Assembly (NCBI GenBank): GCA_004552445.1
Contig: SFOJ01000030.1
Coordinates: 1 to 9,227, forward strand
Length of the DNA stretch: 9,227 bases
Source of the DNA: Mollicutes bacterium
GTDB taxonomy: Bacteria > Bacillota_I > Bacilli_A > RF39 > UBA660
Reading direction: 5' to 3'
Below the pieces are notes generated by a model. That model was given only the letters and a program-made list of their open reading frames with translations. It was not told the DNA's origin and made no database searches. The position numbers were made by a program, and so were the translations under genes. Positions 1 to 6,078 of this stretch are shown piece by piece. Position 1 is the first letter of the stretch, and every line of letters begins with the position of its first letter.

Positions 1-73
1 AGTTATTCAATCACGTAGACCAAATAATCGAATAGATAAAGTACGCCATATGTTTAATAAAAAAGAAAATTAA
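1..73 (+). CDS. 3' end of an unidentified gene (partial)
   Basis: An open frame enters from the left edge (first full codon at 2-4) and stops at TAA 71-73, giving a basic 23-residue C-terminus that ends RHMFNKKEN. A Rho-independent terminator follows about 30 bases later, as expected for the end of a transcription unit. I do not recognise the protein. The tail is Arg/Lys-rich and uses CGT, CGA and CGC codons that are rare further right, which could fit a gene of the mobile element such as a DNA-processing or mobilisation protein. That is only a guess from position. The call rests on the open frame and the terminator, and chance cannot be excluded at this length. Confidence 0.45.
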   Translation, partial: VIQSRRPNNRIDKVRHMFNKKEN

Positions 74-104
74 GTTACTATTCGCTAAATTACAATTTAT
101 AGAG

Positions 105-129
105 CAAATCTTTTATGATTTGTTTTTTT
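105..129 (+). terminator. Rho-independent terminator after the first gene
   Basis: CAAATC (105-110) pairs with GATTTG (117-122) across a six-base loop and is followed directly by seven T's (123-129). It separates the upstream gene from the two-component operon and ends just three bases before the operator, so the regulator promoter is insulated from read-through. Confidence 0.7.
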
Positions 130-132
130 ATG

Positions 133-146
133 TTACAAAATTGTAA
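133..146 (+). promoter_or_regulatory. Operator 1, BceR-type inverted repeat upstream of the response regulator
   Basis: TTACA-AAAT-TGTAA is a perfect 5-4-5 inverted repeat. It matches the TNACA-N4-TGTAA pattern known for BceR-like regulators of Firmicutes. It ends 23 bases before a good -10 box (170-175) and abuts the place where a -35 box should be, where the sequence (GGTCAG) is poor. That is the usual position for an activator site, so autoregulation is inferred. An almost identical copy lies upstream of the ABC ATPase gene. Confidence 0.75.
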
Positions 147-169
147 GGTCAGAGATACTTCATTCATGA

Positions 170-175
170 TATAAT
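170..175 (+). promoter_or_regulatory. -10 box of the two-component operon promoter
   Basis: TATAAT is an exact consensus -10. The hexamer 17 bases upstream (147-152, GGTCAG) is a poor -35, which fits a promoter that depends on the regulator bound at 133-146. Transcription would begin near 182, leaving a leader of about 20 bases before the regulator ATG at 202. Confidence 0.6.
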
Positions 176-201
176 AATATATAAGAAATGTGGTGAAAGA
201 T

Positions 202-876
202 ATGAATAAAATTATGATTGTTGAAGATGATGAATCAATAAGTAGCGAGTTAAAAGAACTATTACAAAATAGTGGATATGAAGCGGTCGTATTACAAGAT
301 TTTAATAACTCCTTAAATGAAATATTAAGAGTAGCTCCAGATTTATTATTACTTGATATTAATATTCCTTATATGAATGGAGAGTTATTACTTCAAAGTT
401 TAAGAAAATCATCTAATACTCCTGTTATTATGGTTACAAGTAAAAATAGTGAAACAGATGAAGCATTATCTATTTCTTATGGAGCAGATGATTATATAAC
501 TAAACCATATAATCCTAATATTCTTCTTTTAAGAATTGGAGCAGTCCTAAAAAGAATAAAGACAAATTATGGTGCAAACTCAAATAAGCTATCATATAGA
601 GATTTATTATTTGATGTTCAAAAAGGAATTATCAAAAAAGACAGTATAGAAATTGTCTTAACAAAAAACGAAATGATTATTTTTTCATATTTACTATCAC
701 ACAAAAACAAAATTGTAACAAGAGATGAGCTTATGACTACTTTATGGGATAATACTGAATTTGTAAATGATAATGCTTTAACAGTAAATATTAGCAGACT
801 TAGAAATAAATTAAAAGAAATAGGATATGAAGATGCAATAGATACTAGAAAAGGTCAAGGGTACATTTTGTCATGA
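202..876 (+). CDS. OmpR/PhoB-family response regulator, BceR type
   Basis: Transcriptional regulator of a BceRS-like system that would sense peptide antibiotics acting on the cell envelope. The receiver domain (about 1-115) has the acidic pair D9-D10, phosphoacceptor D52 in LLLLDINIP, T79 and K101 in TKPY. A winged-helix domain (about 128-222) ends in the usual NVSR-like recognition and RKGQGYIL wing segments (here VNISRLRNKL and TRKGQGYILS). From ATG 202 the protein is 224 residues, normal for the family. I prefer this ATG to GTG 190 or 193 because it starts right at the receiver domain and GGTGAAAG at 192-199 can act as its ribosome binding site. The stop overlaps the kinase start (ATGA, 873-876), so the two are translationally coupled. 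The binding sites at 133-146 and 1895-1908 imply autoregulation and control of the transporter gene. Confidence 0.9.
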   Translation: MNKIMIVEDDESISSELKELLQNSGYEAVVLQDFNNSLNEILRVAPDLLLLDINIPYMNGELLLQSLRKSSNTPVIMVTSKNSETDEALSISYGADDYITKPYNPNILLLRIGAVLKRIKTNYGANSNKLSYRDLLFDVQKGIIKKDSIEIVLTKNEMIIFSYLLSHKNKIVTRDELMTTLWDNTEFVNDNALTVNISRLRNKLKEIGYEDAIDTRKGQGYILS

Positions 877-1892
877 AATTTAATAGTTTTCTAAAAGATA
901 GATTATATTCTATTGTTACTGCATTATTTTGCTATTTTATAATTCTTTTAGTTTTACTGGCTTATAAATCAGATAAAGCTATTGTAATAGCAATTACTAT
1001 TATTTTACTCGTTACATATATATTATTATTTCTTACTGATTTTTTTAGGAAACAAAAATTCTATACTGATCTTTTAAAAAATATAGAAAATCTTGATAAG
1101 GCGTATCTTGTTTTAGAAACTCTTAATAGACCAGAGTTTTATGAAGGTGAACTTTTGTGTCAAGCATTATATGAAATAGATAAATCTATGAATGAAAATG
1201 TTAGAATAGAGAAGGAACAATTATTAGATAATAAAGAATATATAGAAATGTGGATTCATGAAGTAAAAAGACCTCTTGCCAGTTTAGTTTTAACTCTTAA
1301 TAATCAAAAAAATATTTTAGATAGAAAAACTAAAAATATTTTAAAAAGATTAGAGGATTATGTAGATCAAGTTCTTTATTATGTAAGAAGTGAAAACGCT
1401 GAAAAAGACTATTTTATAAAAGAAGTTGATTTATCTAAAGTTATTAAAAATGTTGGAATTAAGAACATGGACGATTTATTAGATAATAAAGTAGAATTTA
1501 TAGTTGATAAAACAAATTATAAAGTATTTACTGATTCTAAATGGCTAGAGTTTATTTTAAATCAAATAGTAAATAATAGTATTAAATATAAAAGAAACAT
1601 AGATAACTCTTATATTAAGATTTATGTAAAAGATAATCTTGATACCACAGTTTTAATTATAGAAGATAATGGTATAGGGATAAAGACTAGCGATATAAGG
1701 CAAGTTTTTGATAAAACTTTTACAGGAACAAATGGAAGAGAAAAAACTACATCAACAGGAATGGGATTATATATTGCTAAAAATCTTTGTAAAAAACTTG
1801 GGCATAAAATTGAAATTGAATCAAAAGAAAATGAATATACAAAAGTTTTTATTACTTTTGCTAAAAATAAATTTTATGATGTTTTGAAGTAA
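873..1892 (+). CDS. Intramembrane-sensing histidine kinase, BceS type
   Basis: Sensor kinase of 339 residues. Two membrane helices (about 13-31 and 35-57) have almost no extracellular loop between them, the mark of intramembrane-sensing kinases. BceS-type members of that class receive their signal from a partner BceAB transporter and not from the ligand itself. The phospho-acceptor is H129 in EYIEMWIHEVKRP. The N box is around 226-242 (NQIVNNSIKYK), followed by G1 (IIEDNGIGI) and G2 (STGMGLYIAKNL), so the ATP-binding domain is complete. An oddity is that the usual HExKTP is HEVKRP: the Thr that supports phosphatase activity in the ExxT/N motif is Arg133. The partner ATPase downstream is truncated and no permease is present, so the kinase may lack its natural sensor here. 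Confidence 0.9.
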   Translation: MKFNSFLKDRLYSIVTALFCYFIILLVLLAYKSDKAIVIAITIILLVTYILLFLTDFFRKQKFYTDLLKNIENLDKAYLVLETLNRPEFYEGELLCQALYEIDKSMNENVRIEKEQLLDNKEYIEMWIHEVKRPLASLVLTLNNQKNILDRKTKNILKRLEDYVDQVLYYVRSENAEKDYFIKEVDLSKVIKNVGIKNMDDLLDNKVEFIVDKTNYKVFTDSKWLEFILNQIVNNSIKYKRNIDNSYIKIYVKDNLDTTVLIIEDNGIGIKTSDIRQVFDKTFTGTNGREKTTSTGMGLYIAKNLCKKLGHKIEIESKENEYTKVFITFAKNKFYDVLK

Positions 1893-1894
1893 TG

Positions 1895-1908
1895 TTACAA
1901 AACTGTAA
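1895..1908 (+). promoter_or_regulatory. Operator 2, BceR-type inverted repeat upstream of the ABC ATPase gene
   Basis: TTACA-AAAC-TGTAA differs from operator 1 by one spacer base, and the flanks also match (ATG before, GT shortly after). It starts two bases after the kinase stop codon. A further TGTAA half-site at 1914-1918 lies one helical turn on, which might hold a second regulator molecule. This is the classic target position of a BceR regulator upstream of a bceAB operon. Confidence 0.75.
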
Positions 1909-1932
1909 TGTTCTGTAATATAAAACGAACGA

Positions 1933-1938
1933 CAAAAT
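1933..1938 (+). promoter_or_regulatory. Weak -10 candidate for the ABC ATPase gene
   Basis: CAAAAT matches four of six -10 positions and sits 24 bases after operator 2, one base more than the operator-to--10 spacing of the regulator promoter. A weak core promoter plus an activator site fits inducible expression. TATCAT at 1952-1957 is an alternative, but it is too far from the operator for the same geometry. Confidence 0.35.
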
Positions 1939-1980
1939 GATTTTTTTAGTATATCATTGTTAAGTGAAAGGAGAAAAAAT

Positions 1981-2583
1981 ATGGAAAGTATTTTAAAAGT
2001 TGATAAAATCGAAAAATATTATGGTAGTCGTTCGTCTTTAACAAAAGCCATTGATAATTTATCATTTGAAGTCGATAAAGGAGAATTTGTTGCTATCATG
2101 GGGGCAAGTGGCTCTGGTAAAACTACTCTTTTAAATGTTATTTCTACTATTGATAATGTAACAAGTGGACATATTTATGTTGCAGGAGTTGATATTACAA
2201 AGTTGAAAGGAAATGAATTAAATAGATTTAGGAGAGAAGAACTTGGCTTTATTTTTCAAGATTTTAATTTGTTGGATACCTTAACAGCTTATGAAAATAT
2301 TGCTCTTTCTTTATCAATTCAAAATGTGAGTGCTAAAGAAATTGATACAAAAATAAAAAAGGTTGCAGAAGAATTGGATATTAAAGATGTATTAAAGAAA
2401 TATCCTTATCAAATGAGTGGAGGTCAAAAGCAAAGAGTAGCATCTGCTCGAGCTATTATTACAAATCCAAAATTGGTTCTTGCTGATGAACCAACTGGAG
2501 CATTAGATTCAAAATCTGCAAAAATGTTATTTGAAAACTTAATATTTTATATGACATTTTATGGATTATTATGTCTTCATTAA
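1981..2583 (+). pseudogene. Truncated BceA-type ABC transporter ATPase
   Basis: ATPase of a peptide-antibiotic resistance and sensing transporter (BceAB family, MacB-like). ATG 1981 follows GAAAGGAG at 1966-1973, a much better start than TTG 1957. Visible motifs are Walker A GASGSGKT (41-48), Q-loop Q93, signature MSGGQ (145-149), Walker B LVLADE (165-170) and D-loop ALDS (174-177). The family is about 250 residues. Here the homology stops near residue 187 (base about 2541), followed by 13 unrelated residues and TAA. The H-loop and the C-terminal part are therefore missing, and no FtsX-type permease follows. With no switch His and no partner, transport activity is very unlikely. The cause could be insertion of the downstream recombinase module, a deletion inside the element, or a join in the assembly. 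Confidence 0.85.
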
Positions 2584-2586
2584 AAG

Positions 2587-2637
2587 TATTGAGTTTTTAA
2601 ATTATTGTTAAGGACTCAATATTTGAGTTCTTTTTTT
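2587..2637 (+). terminator. Rho-independent terminator with an overlapping alternative hairpin
   Basis: AAGGACTCAA (2610-2619) pairs with TTGAGTTCTT (2623-2632) around a three-base loop, with one G-T pair, and runs into seven T's (2631-2637). This is a strong terminator between the broken ATPase and the recombinase module. The 5' arm of the terminator also forms part of ACTCAATA (2614-2621), which is the exact reverse complement of TATTGAGT (2587-2594). The two hairpins exclude each other, the layout of an attenuator. Termination is well supported; regulation is speculative. Confidence 0.75.
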
Positions 2638-2674
2638 CATTTATTCAAATATGTTTAAATGAGGAGGAGAAACT

Positions 2675-2875
2675 TTGAATAATAATCCTTCCATTGATCT
2701 TGCAAAAAAAGAAATTCAAAAGGCAATTATCAATGAACTTTGTAAAAAAGGTGTAATAGATTTTTCTCAATGTAATAGCATTATTAAAAAGTTAGATGAA
2801 GATATTATTAAGTTAGATAGTAAATTTGAAAAAAAGGAAGATATGACAAATATGATAGTTAAAATTCCAATATAA
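2675..2875 (+). CDS. Small protein of unknown function upstream of the recombinase
   Basis: A 66-residue protein with TTG start, preceded at ideal distance by a strong GAGGAGG (2661-2667). It is charged and soluble, and looks helical throughout: a first helix about 7-25 (DLAKKEIQKAIINELCKKG), a turn at GVIDF, and a second helix about 34-55 rich in Lys and Asp. No membrane segment and no motif I can name. It ends 16 bases before the recombinase ATG and would share its transcript. Small genes directly before large serine recombinases sometimes encode directionality factors or regulators, but nothing in the sequence itself proves this one does. Confidence 0.75.
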   Translation: MNNNPSIDLAKKEIQKAIINELCKKGVIDFSQCNSIIKKLDEDIIKLDSKFEKKEDMTNMIVKIPI

Positions 2876-2891
2876 AAGGGAGGAATAAACG

Positions 2892-4577
2892 ATGATACTG
2901 AATTTGTACTCAATTAGAAATGTTTTAGCACAAGGAAAAAAACTTATAGATTTACCACTTCGTGTTACATTTTATGCTCGTGTATCAACTGATCACGAAG
3001 AACAATTAAATTCACTAGAAAATCAAGTAATGTATTTTGAAAATTATATTAAATCACAAACAAATTGGATTTTTGTGCCTGGATATGTTGATGAGGGTAT
3101 AAGTGGAACAAGTGTCAATAAAAGAGATAATTTTCTTAAAATGGTAAATGACGCAAAAAAAGGTATGTTTAATTTAATATTAACAAAAGAAATATCAAGA
3201 TTTTCAAGAAATACTGTTGATAGTATTCAATATACACAAGAGTTATTATCTTATGGGGTTGGTGTATATTTCTTAAATGATAATATTAATACTTTTGATT
3301 CAGATTCAGAACTTCGTTTAACTATTATGTCAAGTATTGCACAAGATGAAATTAGAAAGTTATCAGAAAGAATTAGATTTGGATATAAAAGAAGTGTTGA
3401 AAAAGGTGTAGTGCCTGGTAATGATAATTTTTATGGTTATAGAAAAAATAAAGGAAAATTAGAAATAGTAGAAGAAGAAGCAGAATTAATTAGATTAATT
3501 TTTAATGAATACTCAAAAGGAGAAATGGGGACTGCTAGGTTAGGACATTATTTATATAATGAATATAATATTGTTAGTAAAACTAACAAACCATTAGCGG
3601 GAACTGTTATTGGTAGAATAATAAGAAACCCAAAATATAAAGGATACTTTTGTGCTCATAAAGAAACTACTGTTGATTATCATTCAAAAAAGAGAATTAG
3701 ATTCAAACCTGATGAATGGATAGTTTATAAAGATAATGAAACTTGTCCACCAATAGTATCAGAAGAACTTTGGGATAAATGTAATGAGATATTGAACAAA
3801 AATGCTAATAATTATAAATGTCAAACTAGAACCGATATGAGATATGCTTTATCGGGTAAAATTAAATGTTTTCATGATGGAGCAACATTTATAAAAGGTA
3901 GTTATAAAAATAAAAGAACAGGTTATGAAAGCAAATATTGGGGATGTTCAAATTATAGAAAATATGGCAGAGAAAAAGTAAATGGTTGCAAAACACCAAT
4001 TATTCATTATCAAGAATTATTAGATATATTCAAAATAGTTGCAAAGAATATTTTAGATAAAGAAAATGATATGATGCAAGAAATATATAGTTTAATTAGT
4101 GAAACCGAAAGTAAATCTGACTATTCAAGAGAAATAAATGAAGTTGATAAAAAGATAGAAGAAATAAAAAATGCTAGGGCAGAGTTAATTAATATGAGAG
4201 CAAGAAAAGAAATTGAGGGAGATGAATATAATGAAGCAAGAGAAAAATATAATAATGAATTATCCGTATTAGATAAGAAAAAACAAAGTTATTTATCAAT
4301 GAACTCGGAAGTTGATTATAAATCTAATATTGATGATTTTTTTAAAAAGATACACGGTATGATTTTAGAAGATGATGAAAGTGTATTTAGAATATTTGGA
4401 TCAATATTAGATACTATATTAGTAGAAAGACTTGAATCAGAAGAAGATGAAGATACTCATAAGGTAATGTTACATTTTAAATTGAATATAGTTGGCTACA
4501 ATAACAGTAGCTTAAATTTAAAAGATTTTTTACTGCTTTTTAGTAACAACGACAGATGCGGCTGTTGCTCTTGCTGA
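2892..4577 (+). CDS. Large serine recombinase (integrase)
   Basis: Site-specific recombinase of 561 residues that would integrate and excise the element through a Ser-DNA intermediate. GGGAGG at 2878-2883 precedes ATG 2892. The resolvase-type catalytic domain (about 23-165) has nucleophile S32 in YARVSTD, the EGISGTS segment (68-74) and the TKEISRFSRN Arg motif (98-107). A recombinase domain follows (about 180-300, with KPLAGTVIGRIIRNPKYKG). The zinc-ribbon region (about 320-370) keeps C326, H328, C352 and C366 as possible ligands, with His where the first CxxC pair usually has its second Cys. A long coiled coil spans about 390-470. The last seven or eight codons, including a Cys-rich RCGCCSC tail, appear to be read from host dacA DNA in another frame, so the native C-terminus in the excised form is probably different. 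Confidence 0.93.
   Translation: MILNLYSIRNVLAQGKKLIDLPLRVTFYARVSTDHEEQLNSLENQVMYFENYIKSQTNWIFVPGYVDEGISGTSVNKRDNFLKMVNDAKKGMFNLILTKEISRFSRNTVDSIQYTQELLSYGVGVYFLNDNINTFDSDSELRLTIMSSIAQDEIRKLSERIRFGYKRSVEKGVVPGNDNFYGYRKNKGKLEIVEEEAELIRLIFNEYSKGEMGTARLGHYLYNEYNIVSKTNKPLAGTVIGRIIRNPKYKGYFCAHKETTVDYHSKKRIRFKPDEWIVYKDNETCPPIVSEELWDKCNEILNKNANNYKCQTRTDMRYALSGKIKCFHDGATFIKGSYKNKRTGYESKYWGCSNYRKYGREKVNGCKTPIIHYQELLDIFKIVAKNILDKENDMMQEIYSLISETESKSDYSREINEVDKKIEEIKNARAELINMRARKEIEGDEYNEAREKYNNELSVLDKKKQSYLSMNSEVDYKSNIDDFFKKIHGMILEDDESVFRIFGSILDTILVERLESEEDEDTHKVMLHFKLNIVGYNNSSLNLKDFLLLFSNNDRCGCCSC
4543..4558 (+). other. Probable attachment junction (attR/attL-type) inside dacA
   Basis: Right of this point the sequence reads as a PBP5-family protein from DAAVALAEKLGG onward; left of it the frame is recombinase coding and closes at TAA 4519-4521. 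In PBP5 proteins the residues before DAA are the SxN active-site motif (for example SANDAA or SGNDAA); here they read TTTDAA. The crossover therefore lies on or next to the SxN codons, most likely just left of GATGCGGCT (4555-4563). The area is locally GC-rich and carries an imperfect dyad, CAACGACAG with CTGTTG (4547-4555 and 4562-4567), as serine-integrase sites often do. The core dinucleotide cannot be fixed without the other junction. Confidence 0.6.
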
Positions 4578-5343
4578 AAAGTTGGGTGGGACAGTTGAGA
4601 ATTTTGTTAATATGATGAATGAAAGAGCAAAAGAACTTGGTTGTAAAAATACTACTTTTAAAAATCCTCATGGACTTGACGAAGATGGACATTTAACATC
4701 TGCTTATGATATGTCATTAATGGCTCGTGAACTTGTTAAACATGAATATGCACTTAAAATATCTAGTACTTATGATGAATACATAACTGTTTCTGGAGAA
4801 AATCATTGGTTAGTTAATACAAATAAATTAGTTAAGTTTTATAAAGGAATAGATGGTCTTAAAACTGGTTATACTGATAAGGCTGGTTATTGTTTAACAG
4901 CAACTATGAATAAAAATAATATGAGGCTCATAAGTGTTGTTATGAAAAGCAGTTCTAAGGATAATAGAAGCAGTGATACGATTGGTATGATGGAGTATGG
5001 TTATAGTATGTATGGAAGTGAAGTAATATTTAAAAAGAATGAATATACTGGTAAAATTAATATAAGTGGTAGTGAGAATAAAAAATATAATTATTATTTA
5101 GATAATGATGTTAAATTAATTGTTGATAAAAATACTAGAGATGTAAACTATAGTACTAAAATAAAATTGGATAAATTAAAAGCACCATTAAAGAAAGGTA
5201 CTAAAGTAGGAGAGTTAATACTTGAATTTGAAGATAAGAAATATACATATAATTTAATAATAAATGAAGAAGTAAAGAAAGCATCTTATTTTAAAGTATT
5301 AATTAATAATCTTAAAGATATAGTAACAGGTAATAGAAAATAA
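4552..5343 (+). pseudogene. D-Ala-D-Ala carboxypeptidase (PBP5/DacF family), 5' half missing
   Basis: Remnant of a low-molecular-mass penicillin-binding protein that trims the terminal D-Ala from peptidoglycan stem peptides. About 263 codons remain of the roughly 380-400 normal for the family. What is left starts at DAAVALAE just after SxN, contains GLKTGYTDKAG with the KTG motif (4861-4869), then the beta-rich PBP5 C-terminal domain and a basic, amphipathic C-terminal helix (SYFKVLINNLKDIV) of the type used as membrane anchor. The signal peptide, the SxxK motif with the nucleophilic Ser, and the SxN motif are absent, so the product cannot be active. A TTG at 4582 could in principle start translation but has no ribosome binding site. 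The frame is otherwise undamaged, suggesting recent interruption or restoration of the gene on excision. Confidence 0.88.
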
Positions 5344-5405
5344 AATAATAAATTATGGTTTTATGAAAATTTGTCAATTTGATATAATAGTTTTAAAGTT
5401 TAATG

Positions 5406-5439
5406 AAAAAAGTTTATTTTAATAAACTTTTTTATTTTT
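5406..5439 (+). terminator. Terminator after dacA
   Basis: AAAAAAGTTTATT (5406-5418) pairs with AATAAACTTTTTT (5421-5433) with almost no loop, so the top pairs probably open; a T-rich tract continues to 5439. The symmetry of A and T runs means it could also work from the other strand. It separates the dacA remnant from the repeat-protein gene. Confidence 0.7.
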
Positions 5440-5467
5440 GGTATAGTTTTAAATTATATAGTATAGT
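5438..5467 (+). promoter_or_regulatory. Candidate promoter of the repeat-protein gene
   Basis: TTGGTA (5438-5443) and TATAGT (5462-5467) are 18 bases apart, with four and five matches to consensus. A perfect TATAAT lies at 5467-5472, but transcription from it would start on top of the ribosome binding site. The stretch is a series of overlapping TATAG/TATAAT boxes, so the exact one is uncertain. Confidence 0.35.
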
Positions 5468-5488
5468 ATAATTATATTGGTGGTAAGA

Positions 5489-6019
5489 GTGAGTAAAAAA
5501 GGGAAGAAAAATATTAATAGTAAAAAAATAAATAAGAAAGATTATGCAAAATTAATTATTTCGTTTGTATTATTGGTTTTAGCAATCTATTTATTCATAT
5601 ATATCTTTGATGGTAAATATACTATTAGTTTTGATAGTGATGGAGGAAGTAATTTTAGTGATTTAATAGTAAAAAAACACGAAGAGGTTGTACTTCCAAA
5701 ACCTGTTAAAGATGGATTTCATTTTATTGGTTGGAAAGATGAAAATGGTGAATATGTAGAAAGTAATTATAGAGTTAATAGTAGTGTTAAATTAAAAGCT
5801 GATTATAGATTAGAATTTGTTATTACTTTTGTATATAACAATGGTGAAGAAAATACTACTTCAACTGTTCTTGAAAATCAAAATGTTATAGCTCCTAGTG
5901 ATCCTGTTAGAAAAGGTTATAAATTTATAGGTTGGTATAATAATGGAATTAAATATAATTTTGATTCTATTGTTAGTAGTAATATAACATTAGAGGCAAA
6001 ATGGAAGAAAAAAAATTAA
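5489..6019 (+). CDS. Membrane-anchored protein with two InlB B-type repeats
   Basis: A 176-residue surface protein when started at GTG 5489, which has GGTGG (5479-5483) five bases upstream; the TTG and GTG codons just before would destroy that site. A Lys/Asn-rich cytoplasmic start (1-20) is followed by one membrane helix (about 22-40), then two extracellular repeats of the Listeria-Bacteroides (Flg_new, InlB B-repeat) type. Repeat 1 (about 43-107) has YTISFDSDGGS and DGFHFIGW; repeat 2 (about 109-174) has ITFVYNNGE and KGYKFIGWY and ends in LEAKW. These beta-grasp-like repeats occur in Gram-positive surface proteins, often in adhesins. No LPXTG sorting signal is present; the uncleaved N-terminal helix probably holds it in the membrane. 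The exact role is unknown. Confidence 0.82.
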   Translation: MSKKGKKNINSKKINKKDYAKLIISFVLLVLAIYLFIYIFDGKYTISFDSDGGSNFSDLIVKKHEEVVLPKPVKDGFHFIGWKDENGEYVESNYRVNSSVKLKADYRLEFVITFVYNNGEENTTSTVLENQNVIAPSDPVRKGYKFIGWYNNGIKYNFDSIVSSNITLEAKWKKKN

Positions 6020-6078
6020 AAAATATATAAATATTATTTAGAGAAAAATAATTGTATTATAAATTTTGAGGATGAACA

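Larger units (their letters stand above)
1..4551 (+). mobile_element. Right part of an integrated element bounded by a serine-recombinase attachment junction (left end outside window)
   Basis: The segment ends in a large serine recombinase whose 3' end runs into a carboxypeptidase gene missing its 5' half. This is the usual picture of a recombinase-encoding element sitting in a host gene. The left side of the junction shows no dacA sequence anywhere in the window, so the left end must lie upstream. The cargo seen here is the unidentified gene end, the BceRS-type two-component system, the broken ABC ATPase, the 66-residue protein and the recombinase. No conjugation or mobilisation genes are visible. 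Alternatives are a smaller recombinase module beginning near the break in the ATPase gene (about 2540), a deletion that joined unrelated loci, or an assembly join. The exact crossover within about 4543-4558 is inferred. Confidence 0.5.

Noticed and set aside
1957..1980. TTG start giving a longer ABC ATPase
   Set aside because: The added residues translate the ribosome binding site GAAAGGAG itself; ATG 1981 is the usual family start.
4582..5343. Intact short carboxypeptidase starting at TTG 4582
   Set aside because: There is no ribosome binding site, the frame continues upstream in homologous sequence, and the SxxK and SxN motifs are missing.
5371..5388. Promoter TTGTCA plus TATAAT upstream of the terminator
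   Set aside because: The two boxes are only six bases apart, and a transcript would run straight into the terminator at 5406-5439.
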